DNA of 7,689 nt. It comes from Mesobacterium_A hydrothermale (GTDB lineage Bacteria; Pseudomonadota; Alphaproteobacteria; Rhodobacterales; Rhodobacteraceae). The translations under genes were made by a program, and so were the position numbers. The DNA lies in assembly GCF_035818635.1 (NCBI RefSeq), contig NZ_JAYLLH010000059.1:1-7689 (forward strand), read 5' to 3'. Shown here piece after piece: positions 1-4,920 of this stretch. Under the pieces are notes generated by a model. That model did no database searches. It was not told where the DNA came from and worked only from the letters and a program-made list of their open reading frames with translations. The first letter of the stretch is position 1, and each line of letters starts with the position of its first letter.

Positions 1-98
1 CGCATGGCTTCGCTTACATTCTGGTATCGGCCCGACGCGACCAATGACTGAACCAACTGGTCTTGAGTTTCTGTTAGGACAACGTTGCGTGTGACCAT
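1..98 (-). CDS. parD: ParD-type antitoxin, N-terminal part (runs off the window)
   Basis: Reading the minus strand from an ATG at 98-96 gives an uninterrupted 32-codon start, MVTRNVVLTETQ then DQLVQSLVASGRYQNVSEAM. It fits the N-terminus of ParD/CopG-like antitoxins: a beta strand (RNVVLT) that binds DNA as a ribbon-helix-helix dimer, then the LV.SGRYQN.SE signature. The C-terminal toxin-neutralising tail and the expected ParE toxin gene lie beyond position 1. A good Shine-Dalgarno (AGGAG on the minus strand, 108-112) sits 9 nt before the ATG, which fixes the start. The gene diverges from the recombinase. By family knowledge ParD binds the gyrase-targeting or RelE-fold toxin ParE and represses its own operon. 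What I see is the N-terminus; the presence of parE is inferred. Confidence 0.85.
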   Translation of the reverse strand, partial: MVTRNVVLTETQDQLVQSLVASGRYQNVSEAM

Positions 99-115
99 CG
101 AACAAATCTCCTCGC

Positions 116-148
116 TGGCAATATATGCCAATGAGAGGTTTCGGTCAA
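116..148 (-). promoter_or_regulatory. parD promoter with operator-like palindrome
   Basis: On the minus strand a -35 box TTGACC (148-143) and a -10 box TATATT (125-120) are separated by exactly 17 bp, a near-consensus sigma70-type promoter. An inverted repeat TGGCA-N5-TGCCA (116-130) straddles the -10 box. The AGGAG ribosome site and the ATG at 98 follow at normal distances. An operator over the -10 box suits autorepression by the ParD ribbon-helix-helix dimer. The boxes are seen; the regulation is inferred from the family. Confidence 0.65.
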
Positions 149-182
149 TGTTCGGAGCCTTGCATCGCCGAATCTAAAGGGT

Positions 183-213
183 CGTTTAATTGCGATGCCT
201 TAAATTGCAAACG
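183..213. repeat. Interrupted inverted repeat before the recombinase (possible res or operator half-sites)
   Basis: CGTTT (183-187) and AAACG (209-213) form an inverted pair with outer ends 31 bp apart, and AATTGC occurs directly at 188-193 and 203-208. The span is close to that of a resolvase-binding subsite (about 28-34 bp) and ends 10 bp before the preferred ATG of the recombinase. Serine resolvases commonly bind just upstream of their own gene. The arms are short, so this could be chance. Confidence 0.3.
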
Positions 214-223
214 GCCCGTTTTC

Positions 224-1120
224 ATGTCCCTCATAGGCTATGCTCGCGTATCGACGGAGGATCAGACCCCCCTGCCCCAGTCCGAGGCGCTGCAATCGGC
301 GGGCTGTGTCGAGATCTTCGAAGAACACGCCTCGGGCGGCAATCGCGCGCGTCCGGTGCTTGCGCGCGTGCTCGACCGAGTCCAGTGCGGCGACACGCTT
401 GTCGTCGTGCGGATCGACCGGCTTGCGCGGTCCTTGTCGCATCTTCTCGAGGTGATTGAGCGTCTGGAGGCCAAGGGTGCCTTCTTCCGCTCCCTGCAGG
501 ACCCCATCGACACCTCATCCCCGCAAGGCAAATTCACACTGCAAGTTCTTGGTGCTGCGGCCGAGTTCGAACGTGCCTTGATCCGCGAGCGTACCAAGGC
601 TGGGCTTGTCTCGGCACGCGCCAAAGGGCGCGTAGGTGGCAACCCAGGGCTTCGCGCCAAGGACCCGTCCGCGCTGCGCAAGGTGCGGCTGGCGCGACAG
701 GACGGCTACATGGAGCGCCTGAACAAGTCCGCGCAGGATTGGGTGCCCCATGTGCGCCGTTTGCGCCCCGATATGGCTTGGGAGGACGTCCTGCGGATCA
801 TCAATGGCCCCCTGCCCCATGATCGGCGCTGGACGCAAAGCCGCTTGCTACGCGCTGTGAAAGCCTACGTCCGGGACGGGTTTCTGCCCGCCGAAGTGCT
901 GGATCGTGCTGGACGCCGGGATACTGACGACCGCCTACCCGCGATCGTCGCCGCCATCAAAGGCGCAGACCCGGATATCACGCTGAAGGCGATCTGCGAC
1001 CGGTTGGAATCCATGCGTGAGCAGACTCCACGGGGACGTACAAGCTGGCAGCCGTCCTCCGTCAGGATGCTGTTGGAACGGGCGGAGCGACTTGGGTTGC
1101 TAGTCAGGCAAATGGATTGA
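224..1120 (+). CDS. Serine recombinase (resolvase/invertase family) with C-terminal extension
   Basis: The catalytic domain fills residues 1-140, counted from the ATG at 224. It has YARVSTEDQ with nucleophile Ser10 and Arg8, then VVRIDRLARS with the active-site arginines 66 and 69, then the EFERALIRERT start of the long E helix around 114-124. The ORF stays open upstream to 125, but that extension is cysteine-rich, matches no family feature and would run through the parD promoter. The family normally starts at M-x-IGYARVS, so I use 224. No clear Shine-Dalgarno is visible there. At 298 aa it is far longer than Tn3 resolvases (about 185 aa): roughly 150 residues follow the catalytic domain and seem to hold two similar helix-turn-helix-like units (about 172-222 and 237-294). 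Its stop overlaps the end of vapC by 17 bp on the opposite strand. Likely roles are plasmid multimer resolution or site-specific inversion; the target site is unknown. Confidence 0.88.
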   Translation: MSLIGYARVSTEDQTPLPQSEALQSAGCVEIFEEHASGGNRARPVLARVLDRVQCGDTLVVVRIDRLARSLSHLLEVIERLEAKGAFFRSLQDPIDTSSPQGKFTLQVLGAAAEFERALIRERTKAGLVSARAKGRVGGNPGLRAKDPSALRKVRLARQDGYMERLNKSAQDWVPHVRRLRPDMAWEDVLRIINGPLPHDRRWTQSRLLRAVKAYVRDGFLPAEVLDRAGRRDTDDRLPAIVAAIKGADPDITLKAICDRLESMREQTPRGRTSWQPSSVRMLLERAERLGLLVRQMD

Positions 1121-1499
1121 GGACGCGCAGCCGATCTTCGACCAGCAATCCGTTGTGCATGTCCTCGCTCCACAACGTCGTACACCCAGCTATCAGTGCG
1201 GCAGACACGATCATCGCGTCATAGACCGATAGCTGGTACTTCTCTGCCAACGCGCGACCCACTTGATGGGTTTGAACCGTCAGGTCCTCGACCGGGCACA
1301 GAGACTGGATACCCTCGAGAAACGCTCCAGTTTCCTCCCAACTTAGCCCAGCTTTCCGCCGGCAATTGGCCATCGCTTCGTTCAGGACCTGGACGCTGAT
1401 CCGAGGTCCCTGCCCCAGAATTTCCTCCGCCCTATCCGCCTTTGGGCCATCGTCAAGCAGGTAAAGCACAACATTCGTGTCAGCGAATTCAGCGCTCAT
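1104..1499 (-). CDS. vapC: VapC-type PIN-domain toxin ribonuclease
   Basis: The 131-aa product is the normal length for VapC. It shows the four acidic residues that bind Mg2+ or Mn2+ in PIN nucleases: Asp7 in FADTNV, Glu41 in VLNE, Asp94 in SVYDAMIV and Asp113 in LWSEDM. VapC toxins cut specific RNAs, usually tRNA or rRNA, and so stop translation until neutralised by VapB. The ATG lies inside the end of vapB (11-nt overlap), so the two genes are translationally coupled in antitoxin-toxin order. The 3' end overlaps the recombinase stop by 17 bp, with no visible terminator between the convergent genes. All motifs are intact, so the toxin is probably functional. On this plasmid it probably acts as an addiction module. 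Confidence 0.93.
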   Translation of the reverse strand: MSAEFADTNVVLYLLDDGPKADRAEEILGQGPRISVQVLNEAMANCRRKAGLSWEETGAFLEGIQSLCPVEDLTVQTHQVGRALAEKYQLSVYDAMIVSAALIAGCTTLWSEDMHNGLLVEDRLRVLNPFA

Positions 1500-1716
1500 G
1501 CGCAGCGTCGCGACTTAGACGCGCGTCCCTGGGCAGTTTTCCGCGAAACCGCCTTAGCCCTTGCAGGACTTCATCGGCGCGAGGCTGGCGCCTGACCAGA
1601 ATGGTCCCATCGTCCTTTACTAGGTCGACCTGGTCGCCTTCCTTCAAGCCGAGTTCCCGCACAAGATCCGCGGGTAGCCGGACGGCAAGGGAGTTTCCCC
1701 ATTTGGCAACTTGCAT
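1489..1716 (-). CDS. vapB: VapB-type antitoxin with AbrB/MazE-like DNA-binding domain
   Basis: The 75-aa protein begins MQVAKWGNSLAVRLP and continues through LVRELGLKEGDQVDLV to GTILVRRQP. This is the swapped-hairpin (SpoVT/AbrB) fold, about residues 1-45, used by VapB and MazE antitoxins. The C-terminal 30 residues are charged and arginine-rich (QGLRRFRGKLPRDARL), as expected for the part that wraps the toxin and blocks its active site. A GAGG ribosome site (minus strand, 1725-1722) sits 5 nt before the ATG. The gene is the first of the vapBC pair and overlaps vapC by 11 nt. By family knowledge the VapBC complex represses its own promoter through the AbrB domain. Confidence 0.9.
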   Translation of the reverse strand: MQVAKWGNSLAVRLPADLVRELGLKEGDQVDLVKDDGTILVRRQPRADEVLQGLRRFRGKLPRDARLSRDAAHER

Positions 1717-1732
1717 CTCGTCCTCTCAGGTA

Positions 1733-1777
1733 TGGATCAACATCGGAGTATGTATATCCAAAACAATCAGAAGGCAA
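1733..1777 (-). promoter_or_regulatory. Candidate vapBC promoter and operator half-sites
   Basis: On the minus strand TTGCCT (1777-1772) and TATACA (1756-1751) are separated by 15 bp. Each matches the sigma70 consensus at four of six bases, and the spacing is slightly short. An inverted pair TGGAT (1733-1737) and ATCCA (1756-1760) covers the -10 box and the likely start of transcription. This suits VapBC autorepression, but both signals are weak. Confidence 0.35.
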
Positions 1778-1808
1778 GTTTTGTGCGTTCGAAGCATTTC
1801 TCACTTCT

Positions 1809-1967
1809 GTGCAAAAAACCATCCTTGTCGCCTTCGAGCAGATTTCTGCCTCGCTCCTCTTCGTGGGATGCGGTCCTATGGTGTGGTCTAAAGCCGTTTT
1901 GTTCATGAGTGTCGCCTTCGATCTGTTGCGTGGTGTGCATGACATGCTGGTCGCTGGGTACGCCTGA
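1809..1967 (+). CDS. Possible small hydrophobic protein, unrecognised
   Basis: From a GTG at 1809 a 52-codon frame runs to TGA at 1965-1967. Its middle is hydrophobic (ILVAF, SASLLFVGCGPMVW, KAVLFMSVAFDLL), suggesting one or two membrane-spanning or amphipathic helices. By hand count 35 of 52 third positions are G or C, higher than the surrounding composition and in favour of coding. There is no convincing ribosome site, and the frame stays open upstream through the vapB promoter, so the start is uncertain or the frame may be a remnant. I do not recognise the family. Confidence 0.2.
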   Translation: MQKTILVAFEQISASLLFVGCGPMVWSKAVLFMSVAFDLLRGVHDMLVAGYA

Positions 1968-2171
1968 TCACAAAGAGCAATTACCAGAATTTTCCCCTGT
2001 CCCTTCGGGACGTTCTGCGCGGAACAAAATTTGCCCCCCTGCCCTTCTCCGCGTTGCTTCGCTTTCGGTGTATTCAGGTCGTTGTCACCGGCCCTCTGAC
2101 CACCATTGCAACACCAGCTAAGCAGCAAAGCAATCCCCACCAAATGCATCAAATTCGAAGGCGCTTACATC

Positions 2172-2468
2172 ATGACTGCCAAGGGTATCGGTTCGATTTC
2201 CACCCAGAACTCCGACATCGACATCACCGTCGGGCCGGTCGCAAGCGATAAATCTATGGCTCCCACGCGTTGCGTCTTTAGTCGCTCGCCCGATGATCGA
2301 CTGGTCGAATGCGGTGGTACTTGGAAGAAGTAGAGCCATGACTCCGTCGTCGGTTACTTCACCATGAGCGTTCGGGATTTCGGCTTCAACGCCAATCTCG
2401 GCAAGGCTGCAAACCAGGATGATGACACGATCCAGGCGGTGATCCCCTGCGGCCCGAAGGAAGCCTAA
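2172..2468 (+). pseudogene. DUF736-like small protein gene interrupted by an in-frame amber codon
   Basis: An ATG at 2172, with GAAGG 10 nt before it, opens a frame that would give 98 residues if the TAG at 2331-2333 (codon 54) were read through. Both halves lie in the same frame and both resemble DUF736. The first half has MTAKGIGSISTQN, ASDKSMAPT and GGTWKK. After the stop come VVGYFTMSVRDFGFNANL and NQDDDTIQAVIP. The family is about 100 aa, pairs a W-K-K strand with a following Y-(F/L)-(T/S)-(L/V)-S-V strand, and has no known function, but it is frequent on alphaproteobacterial plasmids. Codon choice is strongly GC-ending on both sides of the stop, so decay, if real, is recent. The last conserved tryptophan expected after IP is replaced by Cys. 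Alternatives are a sequencing error, amber suppression, or a truncated 53-aa product. The family call is from memory of its pattern. Confidence 0.62.
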
Positions 2469-2475
2469 ACGAAAT

Positions 2476-2504
2476 CTCCAGCGAGGCTTTTGGCCTCGCT
2501 GGAG
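2476..2504 (+). terminator. Hairpin after the DUF736-like gene
   Basis: A 12-bp perfect stem (2476-2487 with 2493-2504, CTCCAGCGAGGC paired with GCCTCGCTGGAG) encloses a five-base loop TTTTG, starting 7 bp after the TAA. The T tract after the stem is only three bases (GGTTTA), so termination may be imperfect. The hairpin separates this gene from the repABC regulatory region and ends 1 bp before the first parS palindrome. Confidence 0.65.
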
Positions 2505-2505
2505 G

Positions 2506-2521
2506 GTTTACAGCTGTAAAC
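2506..2521. promoter_or_regulatory. parS: parS centromere-like palindrome, copy 1 (upstream of repA)
   Basis: The 16-bp perfect palindrome GTTTACAGCTGTAAAC fits the repABC parS consensus GTTNNCNGCNGNNAAC at every fixed position. RepB (the ParB homologue) should bind it for segregation. It lies about 70 bp upstream of the likely repA -35 box. Two identical copies occur inside repB. Confidence 0.88.
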
Positions 2522-2590
2522 TGATCTGGTTTTCTCTGTGGCGTATATAGTCTAACCCTACCGCACTAGACACTAAATCAGCGAAAAACC

Positions 2591-2621
2591 TTGACTTAGA
2601 TGGGTGAATCACACCTGTTAT
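2591..2621 (+). promoter_or_regulatory. Likely repABC promoter
   Basis: TTGACT (2591-2596) and TGTTAT (2616-2621) are separated by 19 bp; the shifted CTGTTA would give 18. Transcription would begin near 2628, which supports the repA start at 2670 and excludes the upstream GTG at 2604. A small hairpin GTGGC-N9-GCCAC (2628-2646) would form in the leader. RepA, helped by RepB, usually represses this promoter in the family. A second possible -10, TATAGT at 2546-2551, lacks a clear -35. Confidence 0.5.
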
Positions 2622-2669
2622 CCCCAAGTGGCGCGAAAAAGGCCACATTTTCGAAATTGGGGCAACCAC

Positions 2670-3854
2670 ATGATTCCAGTGACACCACTCGCAACCGAAA
2701 GGCCTTCAGCTCTCGCAACTGATATTTCCGTGCGATTGAATGCGGCGATTCGAGAACACCTACTTGCGGCATTCGCTCCGGACAATACCAAGTCCCTACG
2801 TAAATTCGCTGCTCCCGAAGTCGCCGAGCTTCTGGGTGTTTCCGGCCAGTTTATGCGAAAGGTGCATGCGGAGGGAACCGTCCCTGAGCCCGATGACATC
2901 CGGGGTGGCCGTCGATACTACACTGCCCAGGAAATCTGGGACGCGCGTGAGATTCTGGAGCGTTCATCCCGAACAAAGGGACGGTATGTGCCGCGCCGAT
3001 CCTCCGAAGAAAAGCTCCAGGTTTGGCAGTTGATGAACTTCAAAGGCGGTAGCAGCAAGAGCACCACCACTATTCACCTGGCCCACTATTTCGCGCTTCG
3101 TGGCTACAGGGTCCTTGTAGTTGATCTGGACCCACAAGGCTCTCTTACGTCTATGTGTGGGATCAGTCCGGAAATCGAGTTTGATGGGCTGACGATCTAT
3201 GATGCTATTCGCTACGATGATCCCGTGTACATGGCGGACGTCGTGCAAGCGACGTACTTCCCAGGATTGTCTATCGCGCCCTCAAGACTGATCCTTTCAG
3301 AGTTCGAGACAGAATCCGCGGTTCATTCCAATCCTGATCAGCCGTTCTTTACGCGCATAAGAAACGCACTGGCGCAAGTTGAAGGTGACTTCGATCTCGT
3401 TCTCGTGGACAGCCCTCCACAACTTGGCTTTTTGACAATTGCTGGGATGGCTGCAGCGAGCTCGCTTATCGTGCCGCTTACACCTTCCATGCTGGACGTT
3501 TCTTCGACGGCCCAGTTTCTTGAGCTTGCGGGCGCATACATGGGGGTGATTGAAGAGGCCGGCGCAACGCTGCAATATGATCATTTCAAATTTTTGGTCA
3601 CCCGTGACGAACCGACGGATGTGCCTTCTCAGCAGCTCACATCGTTCATGCGCGCATTGTTTCAAGATCGCGTAATGTCAGCAACTGCTCTGAAAAGCAC
3701 AGCAATCAGCGATGCGACGATGCTCAAGCAGTCGATCTATGAGGTTGTTCGTTCCGAAATGACGCGAGCGACATACGATCGTGCCAAGGGCTCTATGGAT
3801 TCCGTGGGCGAAGAGGTCGAGCGAATGATCCATCAAGCATGGGGACGTTCATAA
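2670..3854 (+). CDS. repA: RepA, ParA-type partition ATPase and operon repressor
   Basis: Counted from the ATG at 2670 the protein is 394 aa, normal for RepA of repABC plasmids. Residues 45-95 hold a MerR-like helix-turn-helix (FAAPEVAELLGVSGQFMRKVH, with GGRRYY as the wing). The ParA ATPase follows: the deviant Walker A KGGSSKSTT at 125-133 with its signature lysine 125, the A' motif DLDPQGS around 152-158, and Walker B DLVLVDSPP at 242-250. RepA moves plasmid copies by ATP-dependent nucleoid binding, stimulated by RepB at parS, and represses the operon. I prefer 2670 to the GTG at 2604 because the promoter start site lies between them and a TGGGG ribosome site precedes 2670 by 7 nt. The stop TAA shares one base with the repB ATG, indicating translational coupling. 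Confidence 0.95.
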   Translation: MIPVTPLATERPSALATDISVRLNAAIREHLLAAFAPDNTKSLRKFAAPEVAELLGVSGQFMRKVHAEGTVPEPDDIRGGRRYYTAQEIWDAREILERSSRTKGRYVPRRSSEEKLQVWQLMNFKGGSSKSTTTIHLAHYFALRGYRVLVVDLDPQGSLTSMCGISPEIEFDGLTIYDAIRYDDPVYMADVVQATYFPGLSIAPSRLILSEFETESAVHSNPDQPFFTRIRNALAQVEGDFDLVLVDSPPQLGFLTIAGMAAASSLIVPLTPSMLDVSSTAQFLELAGAYMGVIEEAGATLQYDHFKFLVTRDEPTDVPSQQLTSFMRALFQDRVMSATALKSTAISDATMLKQSIYEVVRSEMTRATYDRAKGSMDSVGEEVERMIHQAWGRS

Positions 3855-4822
3855 TGGCTAGGAAATCACTCCAAGATATGTCTGGCATTGCGAATACCAT
3901 CGCCCGGTCTGGCGCTAAGCCGGTGGGCAAAGTTGCAAAGACAAGTGCTCCGGCTCTCGGAGCGCTACAAGGATCACTTGCTGCAATCCGAGAAATTGAT
4001 CCGAACCTAATCGATGACTGGGGCCCTGCGGACAGGCTCGACGAGTTTACAGCTGTAAACTCAGAAGACGACGGCGAAGGTTTCGATGCGCTCAAAAGCA
4101 GCATCCAGGACGGTGGACAGCAGGTGCCGATCCTTGTTCGAAAGGCGAAGTCCGAGGGGCGGTTTGAGGCTATCTATGGTAGACGCCGCCTAAGAGCCTG
4201 CCGGGAACTCGGCATCAAAGTACGCGCCAATGTACAAGACATAGATGACCAGACAGCTCTTCTCGCAAAGGGCTTGGAAAACGCCGCTCGCCGCAACCTA
4301 TCGTTTTATGAAAAGGCGCGGTTTGCGGAGGCAGTCCTAGAGGCCGGTCACGCGACTCCGACGGTGCGGCAAGTTTTGAGTCTGTCTGCCTCGGGTCTCT
4401 CGCACTTGATGAAGGTGACCCAGAGTGTACCGGTCAAAGTTGGTGATCTTATCGGGGCCGCACCGAAATCTGGCCGGCCCAAGTGGACCGCTCTCGCCGA
4501 GCTTTTCATCGCCAAAAAACTCACTGAGAGGGCTGCCGTATCCGTTCTTCAAAAGTGCGGTAAGGAAGTGAGCTCTGATGATCGACTGGATGTGCTGCTG
4601 AAAGAAGTTTCCAAACGAGGTGCGCGACAAGGTCGTAGCTCCTCGGAGATGACGCCAGTTGAGGGTGTGACGATCAAGACAGGACGCGGGTCGATATCGA
4701 TGTCGGCTAAGAAATCGGGAACCAATGCGAAGTTTGCGGAATGGCTCGACGAGAACCTGGCTGAGATTATCAAGAGATCCTACGCCGAGTTTACAGCTGT
4801 AAACCGGACGGATGAAAATTGA
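3854..4822 (+). CDS. repB: RepB, ParB-type parS-binding partition protein
   Basis: The 322-aa product carries the ParB/Spo0J core: VPILVRK at 91-97, the RFEAIYGRRRLRACRELG box at 103-120, and GLENAARRNLSFYEKARF at 140-157 with the conserved EN..R..LS..E pattern. A helix-turn-helix follows around 167-190 (TPTVRQVLSLSASGLSHLMK). The N-terminus MARKSLQDMSGIAN is the expected RepA-contacting segment. The start at 3854 overlaps the repA stop as TAATG, with GGGGA 8 nt upstream; the in-frame ATG at 3839 is less likely. RepB loads on parS, bridges plasmid copies and stimulates RepA ATPase. Unusually, two of the three parS palindromes lie within this gene and encode EFTAVN at residues 64-69 and 312-317, the latter five codons before the stop. 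Confidence 0.95.
   Translation: MARKSLQDMSGIANTIARSGAKPVGKVAKTSAPALGALQGSLAAIREIDPNLIDDWGPADRLDEFTAVNSEDDGEGFDALKSSIQDGGQQVPILVRKAKSEGRFEAIYGRRRLRACRELGIKVRANVQDIDDQTALLAKGLENAARRNLSFYEKARFAEAVLEAGHATPTVRQVLSLSASGLSHLMKVTQSVPVKVGDLIGAAPKSGRPKWTALAELFIAKKLTERAAVSVLQKCGKEVSSDDRLDVLLKEVSKRGARQGRSSSEMTPVEGVTIKTGRGSISMSAKKSGTNAKFAEWLDENLAEIIKRSYAEFTAVNRTDEN
4043..4062. promoter_or_regulatory. parS: parS palindrome, copy 2 (inside repB)
   Basis: The same 16-bp palindrome occurs at 4045-4060. Here the symmetry extends to 20 bp, GAGTTTACAGCTGTAAACTC, the longest of the three copies. It falls in codons 64-70 of repB, between the N-terminal segment and the ParB core, in an acidic region likely to be a flexible linker. 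Confidence 0.88.
4789..4804. promoter_or_regulatory. parS: parS palindrome, copy 3 (3' end of repB)
   Basis: A third exact copy of the 16-bp palindrome sits just before the repB stop and is read in the same codon phase as copy 2, again giving EFTAVN. It lies close to the repB-repC gap, where counter-transcribed RNA control of repC takes place. Confidence 0.88.
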
Positions 4823-4824
4823 GG

Positions 4825-4920
4825 ATGAGCAGAAAGGAGGAAGGCGAGCAAAGAAAAACCCCCGAAACCGGAGCTTCGAGGGCTGCTGCGCAAAGCGCAG
4901 TTCTTAGATTAGACACCTAG
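4825..4920 (+). CDS. Possible 31-codon leader peptide between repB and repC
   Basis: An ATG two bases after the repB stop opens 31 codons (MSRKEEGEQRKTPETG through AQSAVLRLDT) ending with TAG at 4918-4920. The frame covers almost the whole counter-transcribed RNA target. Translation could be coupled to repB termination, since GAGG directly before the ATG is too close to act as a normal ribosome site. An open run of this length is not rare by chance and the codons (several AGA, one TTA) are not typical of the neighbours. Evidence is positional only. Confidence 0.22.
   Translation: MSRKEEGEQRKTPETGASRAAAQSAVLRLDT
4851..4882 (-). terminator. Intrinsic terminator of the counter-transcribed RNA
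   Basis: On the minus strand CCCTCGAA (4882-4875) pairs with TTCGGGGG (4866-4859), eight pairs including one G-U, around an eight-base loop. It is followed by TTTTTCTT (4858-4851). This is a textbook rho-independent terminator and is strongly directional: the plus strand has no T tract after the stem. Confidence 0.85.
4854..4914 (-). ncRNA. Counter-transcribed RNA (inc/RepE-type) controlling repC
   Basis: The repB-repC gap of repABC plasmids normally encodes a 50-60 nt antisense RNA that lowers RepC synthesis and determines incompatibility. Here a minus-strand promoter predicts a start near 4914 and an intrinsic terminator ends the RNA near 4854, giving about 60 nt. It would hold a tight upstream hairpin (CTGCGC-TTT-GCGCAG, 4900-4886) and the terminator hairpin (4882-4859). 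The exact ends are inferred. In related plasmids, pairing of this RNA with the repC leader causes early termination or blocks the ribosome site. Confidence 0.75.

Larger units (their letters stand above)
1717..2171. other. 455-bp stretch without a confident gene
   Basis: Between vapB and the DUF736-like gene I see no recognisable protein. The stretch contains the vapBC promoter candidate, a small plus-strand ORF (1809-1967), and a 12-bp direct repeat TGTCGCCTTCGA (1826-1837 and 1910-1921). It also holds a small hairpin GTCCC-TTC-GGGAC (1999-2011), a near-palindrome GTTCTGCGCGGAAC (2012-2025), and two imperfect pyrimidine-rich direct repeats (1989-2006 and 2029-2047). Base composition is visibly less GC-rich than the flanking genes. 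Confidence 0.5.

Noticed and set aside
125..223. N-terminal extension of the recombinase to an ATG at 125
   Set aside because: It has a cysteine-rich sequence without family features, overlaps the parD -10 box, and the family starts at the MSLIGYARVS position.
1442..1891. Plus-strand 149-aa open frame opposite vapBC
   Set aside because: It is antisense to a clear toxin-antitoxin pair, is Arg/Ser-rich, and has no motif.
1571..2152. Minus-strand 193-aa open frame over vapB and its upstream region
   Set aside because: It overlaps real vapB in another frame, has no recognisable domain, and its composition is that of an out-of-frame reading.
2246..2363. Frameshift explanation for the middle of the DUF736-like gene
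   Set aside because: The other two frames give no better family match, and the frame is the same on both sides of the TAG, so a single nonsense change is simpler.
2604..2669. GTG start of repA at 2604
   Set aside because: It lies between the likely -35 and -10 boxes, so it would not be in the transcript, and the ATG at 2670 gives the family's usual length.
3839..3853. repB start at the upstream ATG 3839
   Set aside because: It adds only MGTFI and a 16-nt overlap with repA, while the ATG at 3854 has GGGGA at good spacing and the usual MARK-type start.
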